64,000 bases of DNA from Pseudomonas sp. Irchel 3H7. Lineage in GTDB: Bacteria; Pseudomonadota; Gammaproteobacteria; Pseudomonadales; Pseudomonadaceae. Under the pieces are notes generated by a model. That model was not told the DNA's origin and ran no database searches. It saw nothing but the letters and a program-made list of their open reading frames with translations. The translations under genes were made by a program, and so were the position numbers. Positions within the stretch are counted from its first letter, which is position 1; each line of letters starts with the position of its first letter. Shown one piece after another: positions 25,465 through 35,200 of this stretch. The stretch covers positions 1-64,000 of the forward strand of contig NZ_FYEA01000016.1 in the NCBI RefSeq assembly GCF_900187605.1. The letters are read 5' to 3'.

Positions 25465-27057
25465 TCAATGCCCATCCGCGCTCGGCGCCGCCGGTGGTTG
25501 CACCTTGCGCATCAAGGGCACCATCGCGGTGGCGATGACGAAGCACACGCCGATCATCAAAAAGGTGTCGCCGTAGGTTTGCGTCTGCGCCTCGCGGTAG
25601 GTCAGCAGCCACAACTGGCGCAGGCTGGCGGTGACACCGACGTCGCCGCTCTGGCCCAGATTCGCCAGGTTGCCGCCGACCTGCGACAGCCATTGATTCA
25701 TCGCTTCATTGCTGCTGTTCAGATGCTCGGCCAATCGCGTGAAGTGCAGGTTGGTGCGGTCATTGAGAATGGTCGCGCACGCTGCAATACCAATCGCACC
25801 ACCCAGATTGCGCATCAGGTTGAACAGGCCAGATGCGTGTTTCAAACGTGCGGGCGCCAACCCGCCCAAGGTCAGCGTCACCGCTGGCGGCACCGCCAAT
25901 TGCTGGGCAATCCCGCGCAACGCTTGCGGCAGCATCAATTGCCCCGCGCCCCAGTCGTGAGTGATCGGGCTGAACTCCCACATCGATATCGCGAACAGAC
26001 CCAGACCGATCATCATGATCCAGCGCAGATCGACGCGATTGGCCAGAAAGGCATACAGCGGAATCGCCATGATCTGGAACACGCCGGTGGAGAAAACCGC
26101 CAGACCAATGTCCAGCGCGCTGTAGCCGCGCACCCGGCCGAGGAACAGCGGCGTCAGGTAGATCGTCGCGAACAGGCCGATGCCGGTGACAAACGAAAAG
26201 AAGCAGCCGAGGGCGAAATTGCGATCCTTCAAGGCGCGCAGATCGACGATCGGATTGGCCACGTGCAAGGTGCGGCCAATGAAGGCCAACCCGGCGAGGC
26301 CACTGATCCACGCGGTGGTCAGAATGGTCTGATCGCTGAACCAGTTCCAGCGTGGGCCTTCTTCGAGGGTGTATTCCAGGCAGCCGAGAAACAGCGCGAG
26401 AAACACCATGCTCAGATAGTCCGCACCTTTGAGCAAGGACAGTTCCGGCTGGTCGATTTTCACCAGCATCGGCACCGCCACAGCGACGAAAATCCCCGGC
26501 ACCAGGTTGATGTAGAACAACCAGTGCCACGAGGAAATATCAGTGATCCAGCCACCGATCACCGGCCCCAATGTCGGCGCCAGTGACGCGACCGCACCGA
26601 TGGTCGCGGCGGCAATCACCCGTTGTTTGCCGGTGAAGAAAAAGAACGCGGTGGTGAACACCAGCGGGATCATCGAGCCGCCGAGAAAACCTTGCAGCGC
26701 CCGAAAGGCAATCATGCTCTGGATGTTCCAGGCCACGCCGCAGAGCAGGCTGGCGAGGGTGAAACCGACCGCCGACGCGCAGAACAACCAGCGCGTGGAG
26801 AACACTCGCGACAGCCAGCCGGACAGCGGAATCACGATGATTTCGGCGATCAGGTAACTGGTCTGCACCCACGCGGTTTCATCGGTGCCGGCGGACAGTC
26901 CGCCGCCGATATCGCGCAGTGACGCCGAGACAATCTGGATATCCAGCAGCGCGATGAACATGCCAATGCACATGGTCGCGAAGGCGAACACTTTGGTGGC
27001 GGTCGCCATGTCCGCTGCGTTGAATGGCTGTGCAGGAGCGGCGAGGGCGGTGCTCAT
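25465..27057 (-). CDS. emrB: EmrB/QacA-type drug efflux transporter (DHA2 MFS)
   Basis: A 530-residue, 14-helix major facilitator of the DHA2 family. Family marks include L-D-I-Q-I-V-S-A-S-L in helix 1 and T-S-Y-L-I-A-E-I-I-V-I-P-L-S-G-W-L-S-R. G-S-M-I-P-L and L-A-P-T-L-G-P-V-I-G-G-W are the antiporter motif C equivalent. Its ATG overlaps the emrA stop (ATGA), so the adaptor and pump are translated together. It probably exports hydrophobic toxicants through a TolC-like channel using the proton gradient; the substrate is unknown. Confidence 0.9.
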   Translation of the reverse strand: MSTALAAPAQPFNAADMATATKVFAFATMCIGMFIALLDIQIVSASLRDIGGGLSAGTDETAWVQTSYLIAEIIVIPLSGWLSRVFSTRWLFCASAVGFTLASLLCGVAWNIQSMIAFRALQGFLGGSMIPLVFTTAFFFFTGKQRVIAAATIGAVASLAPTLGPVIGGWITDISSWHWLFYINLVPGIFVAVAVPMLVKIDQPELSLLKGADYLSMVFLALFLGCLEYTLEEGPRWNWFSDQTILTTAWISGLAGLAFIGRTLHVANPIVDLRALKDRNFALGCFFSFVTGIGLFATIYLTPLFLGRVRGYSALDIGLAVFSTGVFQIMAIPLYAFLANRVDLRWIMMIGLGLFAISMWEFSPITHDWGAGQLMLPQALRGIAQQLAVPPAVTLTLGGLAPARLKHASGLFNLMRNLGGAIGIAACATILNDRTNLHFTRLAEHLNSSNEAMNQWLSQVGGNLANLGQSGDVGVTASLRQLWLLTYREAQTQTYGDTFLMIGVCFVIATAMVPLMRKVQPPAAPSADGH

Positions 27058-28163
27058 GGCGCGACGGCCACGGCGCTGGTTTCCGGTTGTGCGCGGGTGT
27101 CGACTTCCGCCGTCACCGACAAGCCCGGACGCAAGTGACCGAGCACGCCGTCAGCCGGATCAAGGAGGATGCGCACCGGTACGCGCTGGACGATTTTGGT
27201 GAAGTTGCCGGTAGCGTTTTCCGGTGGCAGCACACTGAATTGCGAACCAGTGGCGGGGGCGAGGCTGTCGAGGCGGCCGTGGAATTCCTGTCCGGAAAGG
27301 ACGTCGGCGCGGATGCTCACGCGTTGCCCGGGTTTCATCCGCGCCAATTGGTCTTCCTTGAAATTGGCATCGACCCAAAGGCCGCTGGCCGGCACCACCG
27401 ACAACTGTTGCGAACCGGCCTGAGCATAGGCGCCAACCCGTGCACGGCGATTGCCGATCACGCCATCGACCGGTGCGCGCAGTTCGGTGTAGCCGAGGTT
27501 CAGTTGCGCCAGATCGCGTTCGGCGCGGGCTTGCTGAAGGGCGGCGCGGGCCTGTTGTTTCTGGGTGTCGATCACCGCCAGTTGGCGTTGCGCGGCCAGC
27601 AGTTCGGCCTGTGCACGGGCGCTCAGGGCTTGTGCGGTTTTGAAGGTAGCGTCGGCGCGTTGTGCGCTTTCTACGGACACGGCGTTAGTGGTCACCAGGC
27701 GTTTGTAGCGTGCGTTGTCGTCCCGCGAACGCGCGGTTTCTGCGCCGGCGGCGTCGATGCCGGCGCGGGCCTGGCCGATCACCGCTTGTTGCAGTTGTTC
27801 GGTGGCGTCGAGGTTGGCCAGCAGCGCTTCTTCGGCGGCGACGGCGCCTTCGGCCTTGGCCAGATTGGCGCGATAGTCGCGGGCGTCGAGGCGGATCAAC
27901 ACATCGCCGGCCTTGACGTGCTGGTTGTCGCTGACCAGCACTTCGTCGATGTAACCGGCGACTTTCGGCCCGATCACCGTGACATCGCCACCAATATAGG
28001 CATCGTCGGTTTCTTCTAGAAAACGCCCGGCGCCCCACCAGTGCACGGCGTACAGACCGGCAAAGATCAATGCGAGCAATCCTGCGCCGGGAAGCAGCAG
28101 GCGTTTAAGCAGGGGCGGCCTGGTCTTTACCACAACAGGTTCGAGGGTGGGCATGCTGGTCAT
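27054..28163 (-). CDS. emrA: EmrA-type membrane fusion protein (HlyD family)
   Basis: A 369-residue periplasmic adaptor with an N-terminal anchor helix (L-L-L-P-G-A-G-L-L-A-L-I-F-A-G-L), the lipoyl-like half motif D-D-A-Y-I-G-G-D-V-T-V-I-G-P, a long coiled-coil hairpin and the closing half R-A-P-V-D-G-V-I-G-N. It joins the EmrB pump to an outer-membrane channel. ATG 28163 is preferred over an in-frame TTG at 28181. It follows an AraC-type gene by about 97 bp on the same strand, and a palindrome lies in that gap. Confidence 0.88.
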   Translation of the reverse strand: MTSMPTLEPVVVKTRPPLLKRLLLPGAGLLALIFAGLYAVHWWGAGRFLEETDDAYIGGDVTVIGPKVAGYIDEVLVSDNQHVKAGDVLIRLDARDYRANLAKAEGAVAAEEALLANLDATEQLQQAVIGQARAGIDAAGAETARSRDDNARYKRLVTTNAVSVESAQRADATFKTAQALSARAQAELLAAQRQLAVIDTQKQQARAALQQARAERDLAQLNLGYTELRAPVDGVIGNRRARVGAYAQAGSQQLSVVPASGLWVDANFKEDQLARMKPGQRVSIRADVLSGQEFHGRLDSLAPATGSQFSVLPPENATGNFTKIVQRVPVRILLDPADGVLGHLRPGLSVTAEVDTRAQPETSAVAVAP

Positions 28164-28190
28164 GGCGGGATACCTGCGCAAACGGGTCGT

Positions 28191-28206
28191 TATTACGTCC
28201 GTAATA
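28191..28206. promoter_or_regulatory. Perfect palindrome TATTACG-TC-CGTAATA before emrA
   Basis: A 7-bp perfect inverted repeat with a 2-bp centre lies 28 bp upstream of the emrA ATG and beyond the end of the AraC gene. It looks like an operator for a dimeric repressor, more TetR- or MarR-like than AraC-like. Confidence 0.5.
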
Positions 28207-28259
28207 TGACGCAGATAATATTTAGTCGCAAATTATTTCTGCTGCCAATCGTCAGTTGC

Positions 28260-29024
28260 TCACTTGAGCCAGTGGCCCGGCGTGCTGCCGGTCATGGCTT
28301 TGAAGAAGGCGATGAAGGCGCTGTCGCTGGCAAAACCCGATTCGAACGCGCAGTAACTCAGGCTGCGCCCGGTGGCGAGCAACTCCATCGCGCGCATCAA
28401 GCGCCACTGCTGGCGCCATTGCTGATAACTCATGCCGGTTTCGCGCTGGAAGATTCGCCCGATGGTGCGACTGCTGGCGCCGATCTGCTGTTCCAGCACT
28501 TGCAGCTCCGGAGGCAGACGTTCGGGCGTTTGTAGTAGCGGCGCGAGGCGTTTGTCTTGAGGTAACGGCAACAACATCGGTTGTTGCGCCGCTTCAGCGA
28601 TTTCGCTCAGGCACAGACCGAGCAAGTGGGCGAATTTTCCTAGCTGCCAATCGGTGGCGAAATCGGCCAGCGCCATGGGCTCCAGCACCGCACGCAGCAA
28701 AGGGCTGACTTCAATCACGCAGACCTGCTGCGGCAGTGCAGCGCACAGTTCGGGGATCAAGTAGATGGAGCGGTAATCGACACTTCGCTGCATCACTGCC
28801 CGATGGCTGACACCCGGCGGAATCCACGCCGCCCGCGACGGCGGCAACAGGCACAGTTGCTGCGCCAGAGTAATCCGCGTGCAGCCTTGTCGCGTGTACA
28901 GCAGTTGCCCGCGTTGATGACGGTGCAGGCCGGAGTCGTGGTCGCCCAAGGTAGAGGCGATGCCAATCACCGGCGCCTGAAAGCGATCTGCGTCGAATGT
29001 TGCGTGGGCATCGAGCCAGGCCAT
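28260..29024 (-). CDS. AraC-family transcriptional regulator
   Basis: A 254-residue regulator with an N-terminal cupin-like ligand domain (G-D-H-D-S-G-L-H-R-H-Q-R-G-Q-L-L-Y) and a C-terminal double helix-turn-helix (S-S-R-T-I-G-R-I-F-Q-R-E-T-G-M-S and S-D-S-A-F-I-A-F-F-K). It is the first gene of a same-strand group with emrA and emrB and is divergent from an MFS carrier gene 98 bp away. It could therefore control both efflux units. The inducer is unknown. Confidence 0.88.
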   Translation of the reverse strand: MAWLDAHATFDADRFQAPVIGIASTLGDHDSGLHRHQRGQLLYTRQGCTRITLAQQLCLLPPSRAAWIPPGVSHRAVMQRSVDYRSIYLIPELCAALPQQVCVIEVSPLLRAVLEPMALADFATDWQLGKFAHLLGLCLSEIAEAAQQPMLLPLPQDKRLAPLLQTPERLPPELQVLEQQIGASSRTIGRIFQRETGMSYQQWRQQWRLMRAMELLATGRSLSYCAFESGFASDSAFIAFFKAMTGSTPGHWLK

Positions 29025-29122
29025 GGGTTGTCCGATTTCAGCGATAAGTTGGCAGGATTTGGATAATACGCCAGTGGCCGGTTCTTAAACTCCTCGGCGG
29101 TTCAAGTGAGGAGTGATGAAGG

Positions 29123-30256
29123 ATGAACAACAGATATTTCTTGTGGCTGGCAATTGCGCTGCTGATGTTTCCGCAGATCGCGCAAACCCTGTACAGCCCG
29201 GCGCTCGGCGATATCGGGCGTGCGTTTAACGTTGGCCCGCAAGCCGCCGCGCAGACCTTGTCGGTGTATTTCCTCGCGTTTGCCGTCGGGGTGGTCGTGT
29301 GGGGGCGTTTGTGTGATCGCATCGGTCGGCGCCCGGCGATGCTCGCGGGCCTGGCGATCTACGCCGCTGCCACACTTTTCGGTCTGCGGGTCAGCAGTTT
29401 CAACGGCTTGTTACTGGCGCAGATGTTGGCGGCTTTCGGTGCTGCGGTGGGCTCGGTGGTCACGCAAACCGTGTTGCGCGACCGCTTCAAAGGCGCCGAA
29501 CTGGCGCAGGTGTTTTCCCTGGTAGGCATCGCGCTGGCGGCCAGTCCGGCGATTGGCCTGTTCAGCGGCGCCAGCCTGGTTGAGGTTTTCGGGTATCGCG
29601 GTGTCCTCACTGCATTGCTGTTGCTGGCAACGCTGTTGTGGCTATGGAGTTGGTACATCCTGGCGGAAACCCGGCCAGCGCCCTGCAGCCATGTCGGTCT
29701 GTTCGAAACCCTTGGGCGCATGCTGCGAGACTGGGGGATCTGGCGCTCGGCGCTGTGGATTGCATCGTTCAACGTGGCGCTGTTCAGCTATTACAGCCTC
29801 GCACCGTTCATGTTTCAGCGGCTGGACGTGGACGCCAGCGGGTTCGGCTACAGCGGCGTGATCCTCGCGCTGGGCTCAGGTTTTGGAGCATGGTTCAACC
29901 GGCGTTTATTGACGGCCGGGTTCAAGGCATTGCAGTTGATTCGCCTCGCGGCTGGCATCGCCTTGCTCGGTGGCGTGGGCGTGTGGTCGCTGCAAGGCAG
30001 TGTCGCGTTCGTGCTGCCGATGCTGCTGGTGGTGTTGGCGTTTGGCCTGGCAATCCCGAACATTCTCGGTTCGGCCCTGGCCAATTACGCGGATCGATTG
30101 GGCACCGCCGGGGCGTTGTTGGGTTTGATGTATTACCTGCTGATCGGCGCGGGACTGATGCTCGCCGGCTGGTTTCAAGCCCTCGGGGAAACCCTGATAG
30201 CGTGCAGTGCCGTGGCCTTGCTGCTGACAATAAAGCCAGGCAAAGCAATTGTTTAA
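29123..30256 (+). CDS. MFS transporter, CmlA/Bcr-like drug:proton antiporter
   Basis: A 377-residue, 12-helix major facilitator of the DHA1 type. Motif A is seen as G-R-L-C-D-R-I-G-R-R-P after helix 2, and an antiporter-like stretch A-S-P-A-I-G-L-F-S-G-A-S lies in helix 5. The N-terminal P-Q-I-A-Q-T-L-Y-S-P-A-L matches Bcr/CflA relatives. It is slightly short for the family. It is divergent from the AraC-type gene and probably exports a drug or metabolite. Confidence 0.85.
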   Translation: MNNRYFLWLAIALLMFPQIAQTLYSPALGDIGRAFNVGPQAAAQTLSVYFLAFAVGVVVWGRLCDRIGRRPAMLAGLAIYAAATLFGLRVSSFNGLLLAQMLAAFGAAVGSVVTQTVLRDRFKGAELAQVFSLVGIALAASPAIGLFSGASLVEVFGYRGVLTALLLLATLLWLWSWYILAETRPAPCSHVGLFETLGRMLRDWGIWRSALWIASFNVALFSYYSLAPFMFQRLDVDASGFGYSGVILALGSGFGAWFNRRLLTAGFKALQLIRLAAGIALLGGVGVWSLQGSVAFVLPMLLVVLAFGLAIPNILGSALANYADRLGTAGALLGLMYYLLIGAGLMLAGWFQALGETLIACSAVALLLTIKPGKAIV

Positions 30257-30364
30257 GAAATGTAAGCGCTGTAGGAAGCGTCTTGCATTTGTGTAGGAGG
30301 GCTCCGACTATCACGATCATTGATGACATGGCATTACGCCATTTGATGATCGCAAGGATGTTGC

Positions 30365-32101
30365 GTGCCGTTTCCGTTTCGCGCTGTTTTTCGCCGTCGT
30401 TCCCCGCTTTGCCCGCTGTTGTCGGCCTTTGTGTTGAGTGTGTGTGCCTCCTCGATTGAAGCCGCCGAACCTGTCGCGCCGGGCCAGGAAGTGCTGCGCC
30501 AGCAACAACAGCAACAGCGCGATCTGCAACAACTGCAACTTGAGCAAAGAAAGCGGCAGTTGGAGCGCGGCGCGTTCGGTCCGGCGCCGGTCACCCCGGT
30601 CACCCCGGCCATTCCGCCAACCGTCACCGCCGATGAACGTTGCTGGCCATTGAGCGGTGCGCGCATCGGCGGCGTCACGCTGATCGACAGCGCCAAACTC
30701 AACGCGCGGATCAAACCGCTGCTGGCGCCGTGCATGGGCGTCGGCCAGATCAATCATCTGTTGGCGACCATCACCGCGAGCTACGTCGACAAGGGCTATA
30801 TCGCCAGCCGTCCGTATCTGCTCAGCGCACCGGCAGCGGGGCAGTCACTGGATATCCGCGTTGACGAAGGCTACATCGAGTCCATCGAACTGGCCGATCA
30901 GAGTCTGCCGGTGTCCCTCGGCGGCGCGTTTCCGGGGATGCTCGGCGAGCCGCTGAACCTGCGCGATCTGGAGCAGGGCCTTGATCAACTGAATCGCCTG
31001 CGCTCGATCGATCTCACCGCCGATATCGCTCCCGGCAGCCAGCCCGGTGCCTCGCGGATCATCCTGCGTTCTCGCACCTCCGCGCATTCGCGCTGGGCCT
31101 TGAACGCGGGCATCGACAACCTCGGCAGCGCCAGCACCGGACGTGATCGCGACACCGTCAGCCTCAGTCTCGACAGCCCGTTGCAACTCAACGACCTGTT
31201 GAGCCTCAGCGCCAGCGACACCCTCAATCAGGGCGATCGCTACAGCCGCAACGCCAGCCTGTATTACGCGATTCCCTACGGTTACTGGACCTACAGCGTG
31301 TTCGCCAGCCATGCCGAATATCGCGCGCCATTCAAACTGCCAAGCGTGATCTTTCACAACACCGGCATCACCGATCAGGTCAGCCTGCGCGCCGACCGTG
31401 TGCTGTGGCGCGACCAGAGCCGTCAGCTCAGCGCCAACCTGCAACTGGCGCACAAGGATGTCGACAGCTACCTGCAAGACGTTCGCCTCGGTATTCAAAG
31501 CCCGACGCTGACGGTGGCTGAGGCTGGCCTCAATCTGTTCTGGCTCGACCGCGCGGTGTGGAACCTTGATGTCAATTACGCTCAGGGCCTGCGCTGGTTT
31601 GGCGCCGACGACGACTCACAGCAGCAGATCAACAATCTGCCCAAGGCGCAGTTCCGCAAGTACCGCGCCGGCCTCAGTCAGTGGCGCAATGGTCAGCTTG
31701 GCGCGCTGGCCTGGCAGTGGCAGAGCCAGCTCAACGTGCAATACAGCCCGGACCCGTTGCCAGCGATCGAACAGTTACTCGGCACCGATGATTCGGCGGT
31801 GCGCGGCTATCGGGTCAGCAGTGCCTCCGGCGCCAGCGGCGCGATCTGGCGCAACACCTTGCGCTTGCCGCTGCGCAGTCAATGGCCGGTGCAGATCACC
31901 CCGCGGGTGGGCCTCGACCACGGCTGGATCAAGGCCGATCACGGCGCGCAGGGCCAACGCCTGAGTGGCGCCAGTGTCGGTCTGAATCTGGGCTGGAAGA
32001 ATCTGCAAGTGGACGTCGATTATCAACGCGCGCTCAACACCCCGAGCGGTCTGCAACACGAACCGCAAACCTGGCTGATGCGCGTCGGGGTGCAGATATG
32101 A
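30365..32101 (+). CDS. TpsB outer-membrane transporter (ShlB/FhaC family)
   Basis: A 578-residue two-partner secretion pore. After a signal peptide and a Gln/Arg-rich linker (Q-Q-Q-Q-Q-R-D-L-Q-Q-L) comes a ShlB-type POTRA region (about residues 90-215), then a 16-strand barrel ending in M-R-V-G-V-Q-I. The start is GTG 30365 with AAGGA six bases before it. It should secrete the haemagglutinin-like TpsA encoded 112 bp downstream by recognising its N-terminal TPS domain. Confidence 0.9.
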   Translation: MPFPFRAVFRRRSPLCPLLSAFVLSVCASSIEAAEPVAPGQEVLRQQQQQQRDLQQLQLEQRKRQLERGAFGPAPVTPVTPAIPPTVTADERCWPLSGARIGGVTLIDSAKLNARIKPLLAPCMGVGQINHLLATITASYVDKGYIASRPYLLSAPAAGQSLDIRVDEGYIESIELADQSLPVSLGGAFPGMLGEPLNLRDLEQGLDQLNRLRSIDLTADIAPGSQPGASRIILRSRTSAHSRWALNAGIDNLGSASTGRDRDTVSLSLDSPLQLNDLLSLSASDTLNQGDRYSRNASLYYAIPYGYWTYSVFASHAEYRAPFKLPSVIFHNTGITDQVSLRADRVLWRDQSRQLSANLQLAHKDVDSYLQDVRLGIQSPTLTVAEAGLNLFWLDRAVWNLDVNYAQGLRWFGADDDSQQQINNLPKAQFRKYRAGLSQWRNGQLGALAWQWQSQLNVQYSPDPLPAIEQLLGTDDSAVRGYRVSSASGASGAIWRNTLRLPLRSQWPVQITPRVGLDHGWIKADHGAQGQRLSGASVGLNLGWKNLQVDVDYQRALNTPSGLQHEPQTWLMRVGVQI

Positions 32102-32212
32102 CGCTACCGCAACGAACAACGCAGTGAACAAACAGCCGTCGGATCTGAGCGCGTCAGCCACGGCCAAGACTAAACGCGCGACGTGATGCCGTACTCACAT
32201 GGAGACGTTTTT

Positions 32213-35200
32213 ATGCCAGCACACACCTTTGCATTTCATCTTTCGCCGCGGGGCAAATTGCGCTGGGCTATTGCCAGCCTGTTCTTCGCCGTGCACCTGC
32301 CGAGCGCGCTCGCCGGCGGCGTCGTGGTCGCACCGGGACCCGGCGGCACCGCGCAATTGCAGACCCAGGGCGGTGTGCCCATCGTCAACATCGTCGCGCC
32401 CAACGGTTCGGGCCTGTCGCACAACCAGTTCCTCGATTACAACGTCGACCGTCAGGGGCTGGTACTGAACAACGCCTTGCAGGCCGGGCAATCGCAACTG
32501 GCCGGGCAACTGGCGGCCAACCCGCAACTGCAAGGCCAGGCGGCGAGCGTGATTCTCAACGAAGTGATCAGCCGCAATCCGTCCGCCATCAACGGCGCGC
32601 AGGAAATCTTCGGTCGGCCTGCCGATTACGTGTTGGCCAACCCCAACGGCATCTCGGTCAATGGCGGTAGTTTCATCAATACGCCGAATGCCAATCTGGT
32701 GGTCGGTCGCCCGGAATTGAATGACGGCAAACTGCAAAGTCTGAATACCCGCGACGCCAGTGGTCAGTTGCAGATTCACAGCGGTGGACTACGCAACGGC
32801 GAGGGCTCGATCAACCTGATCGCGCCGCGAATCGACAGCCAGGGCGCGATCACTGCGCGCGACCAGTTGAACCTTACGGTCGGGCGCAATCAGGTTGATT
32901 ACGCCAGCGGCCAGGTGAAAACCGTCGACCCTGCCGGCAACACCGGCGATCAACGCATCGACGCCAGTCTGTTCGGCGCCATGCAGGCCGGGCGCATCAA
33001 CATTGTCAGCACCGCCGAAGGTGCCGGCGTACGGGTTGGCGCGGTGCAAGTCGCCGGGCGTGATGGCGTGCAGATTCGCTCGGCCGGTGACCTCAGTGTC
33101 AGCGGTGAAGCCGTGGCCAACAGCCTCGACGTGACCCGCGCCGGTCTCCGCAGTAGTCAGGGCGATGTGGCTTTGCACAGCGGCAAGGATCTGACGTTGG
33201 CGGCTACCGATGTCAGCGCTCGCGACGTCACGCTCGACGCCAAACGCAACCTGACCCTGTCAACGGTCGAAAGCCGCAAGCTTCAGGAAAAGCGCGAAAA
33301 CTGGAACAACAGCACCATCGGCATCACCTGGGAAACCTACGACCGCACCCAGATCGACAGTGAATCGCGCCAGCACGGCAGCCAGATTATCGCCAGCCGC
33401 GACGCCAAACTGTCGTCCGGTAAAGACACCGAACTGAAAGCCGCCAAAGTCGAAGCGGCGAAGACTCTCGATGTGCAAAGCGGCGGCGACTTGCGCCTGA
33501 CCGCCGCCACTGAAAGCCATACGCAGACCGATCAAGGTAATCACCGCAAACACCTGTGGAAAGCCGACTGGAACAGCAGCAGCGAGGAGCAGCGCAGCGT
33601 CACCAGCCAACTGAAGGCCGGCAACATTGCTCTGCAAACCGCCGCGTTGTTGCGCTCCGAAGGCGCCGAGTTAAACAGCTCCGGCGACGTGCAACTGGCC
33701 GGCAAACAGGTGGAAATCACCACGGCCACTCTTACCAATCGCAGCAGCGACAACCGTTACTCCGGTGACTTGGTCGGCGGTGGTTTCTTCGGCAAGACCG
33801 GCGATGCCGACAAGGGCAAGACCCAGCATCAGGGCAGCAAGGTCAACGCCAGCGGCAAACTGATCGTCAAGGCTGACGACGTGCGCATCAGCGGCAGCCA
33901 AGTGCGTGGCGGCACCGACGCCAGCGTGATCAGCGACAAGGGTTCGCTGGTGATCGATGGCGTGCAGGACACCTCGCACAGCAATAACCACGACAAGGAC
34001 AGCAAGTTCTTCGGCATCAGCAAGGACGAGTCGCGGCAGAACAGCAAAGACAGCAGCACCGTGCGCAGCGAACTGGTGTCCGACAGCAACCTCAAGCTCA
34101 AGAGCGCCAAGGATATCGAAGTGGCGGGCTCGACGGTCAAGGCTGGCGGTGCGCTGACGGCCGACGCGGCAGGCGACGTCAATGTGCATTCGGCGCAGAA
34201 CACTCACGACAGTACTGACACCACGCACACCCGTGGCTTCGATGCGTACGCCAAAGAGCAAACGCCGGAACAATACCGCGCCGGGATCCACTACGAAGAC
34301 AAACAGCAAACCGTCACTAGCAACGACGTCACTCAACAAGGCTCCAGCCTCAGCGGCGGCAGTGTGCAGGTGAAGGCGGGCGGTGACGTCACGCTCAAAG
34401 GCGCGGAGGTGAAATCCACCGTTGGCGACACCACGTTGAGCGGCCAAAACGTGTCGTTGCTGACCGCAGCCGACAGTCACAAAACCACCACCGACACCTC
34501 CAGCACCGGCGGCGGTTTCTACTACACCGGCGGCCTCGACCGTGCCGGCAGTGGCGTCGATTTCGCCCACAGCACGGCGCAGGATTCGACCAGTAAAACC
34601 ACCGCGCAAACCAGTAGCGTACAGAGCAGCGGCAGCCTGACGATCAATGCCGACAAACTCGCCACTGAAGGTGCGCAACTCAAGGCTGGCGACGGTCTGA
34701 AAGTCGCCGCGAACGAGATCGACAACCGTGCGGCCAGCAACACTGACAGCAGCACGCATAGCGAGAGCAACTGGTCGGCGGACATCGGCGCCAACGTCGA
34801 GTACAAAGACATCGCCCGGCCGATCGCGGGCGCAGTCAAAGACGTGCTCGGCGGCAAGGTGCCGGACAAGGATTCGCTGGCCAATCTCGGTCAGCCGAAT
34901 GTCGGCATAGACGTCGCAGTCGGTCATGGCAGCGCCAGCAAAACCGAGCAAAACAACAACGCTGTAGTCAGCCGTTTTGACGGCGGCACTGTCGATGTGA
35001 AAACCACCGGCACGTTGCACGACCAAGGCACGCAATACCACGCCAGCGCCGGCCAAGTGAACATCAGCGCTGACCAACTGCTTGCCGATGCCGCCAGCAA
35101 TACGCACAACAGCAGCGCCAACGCGGTGGATGCCAAGGTCGATGTGCGCGTCTACACCAAGACCGGTGAAGACGTGAATGTCGCCGGCAGCGGCGCGGGT

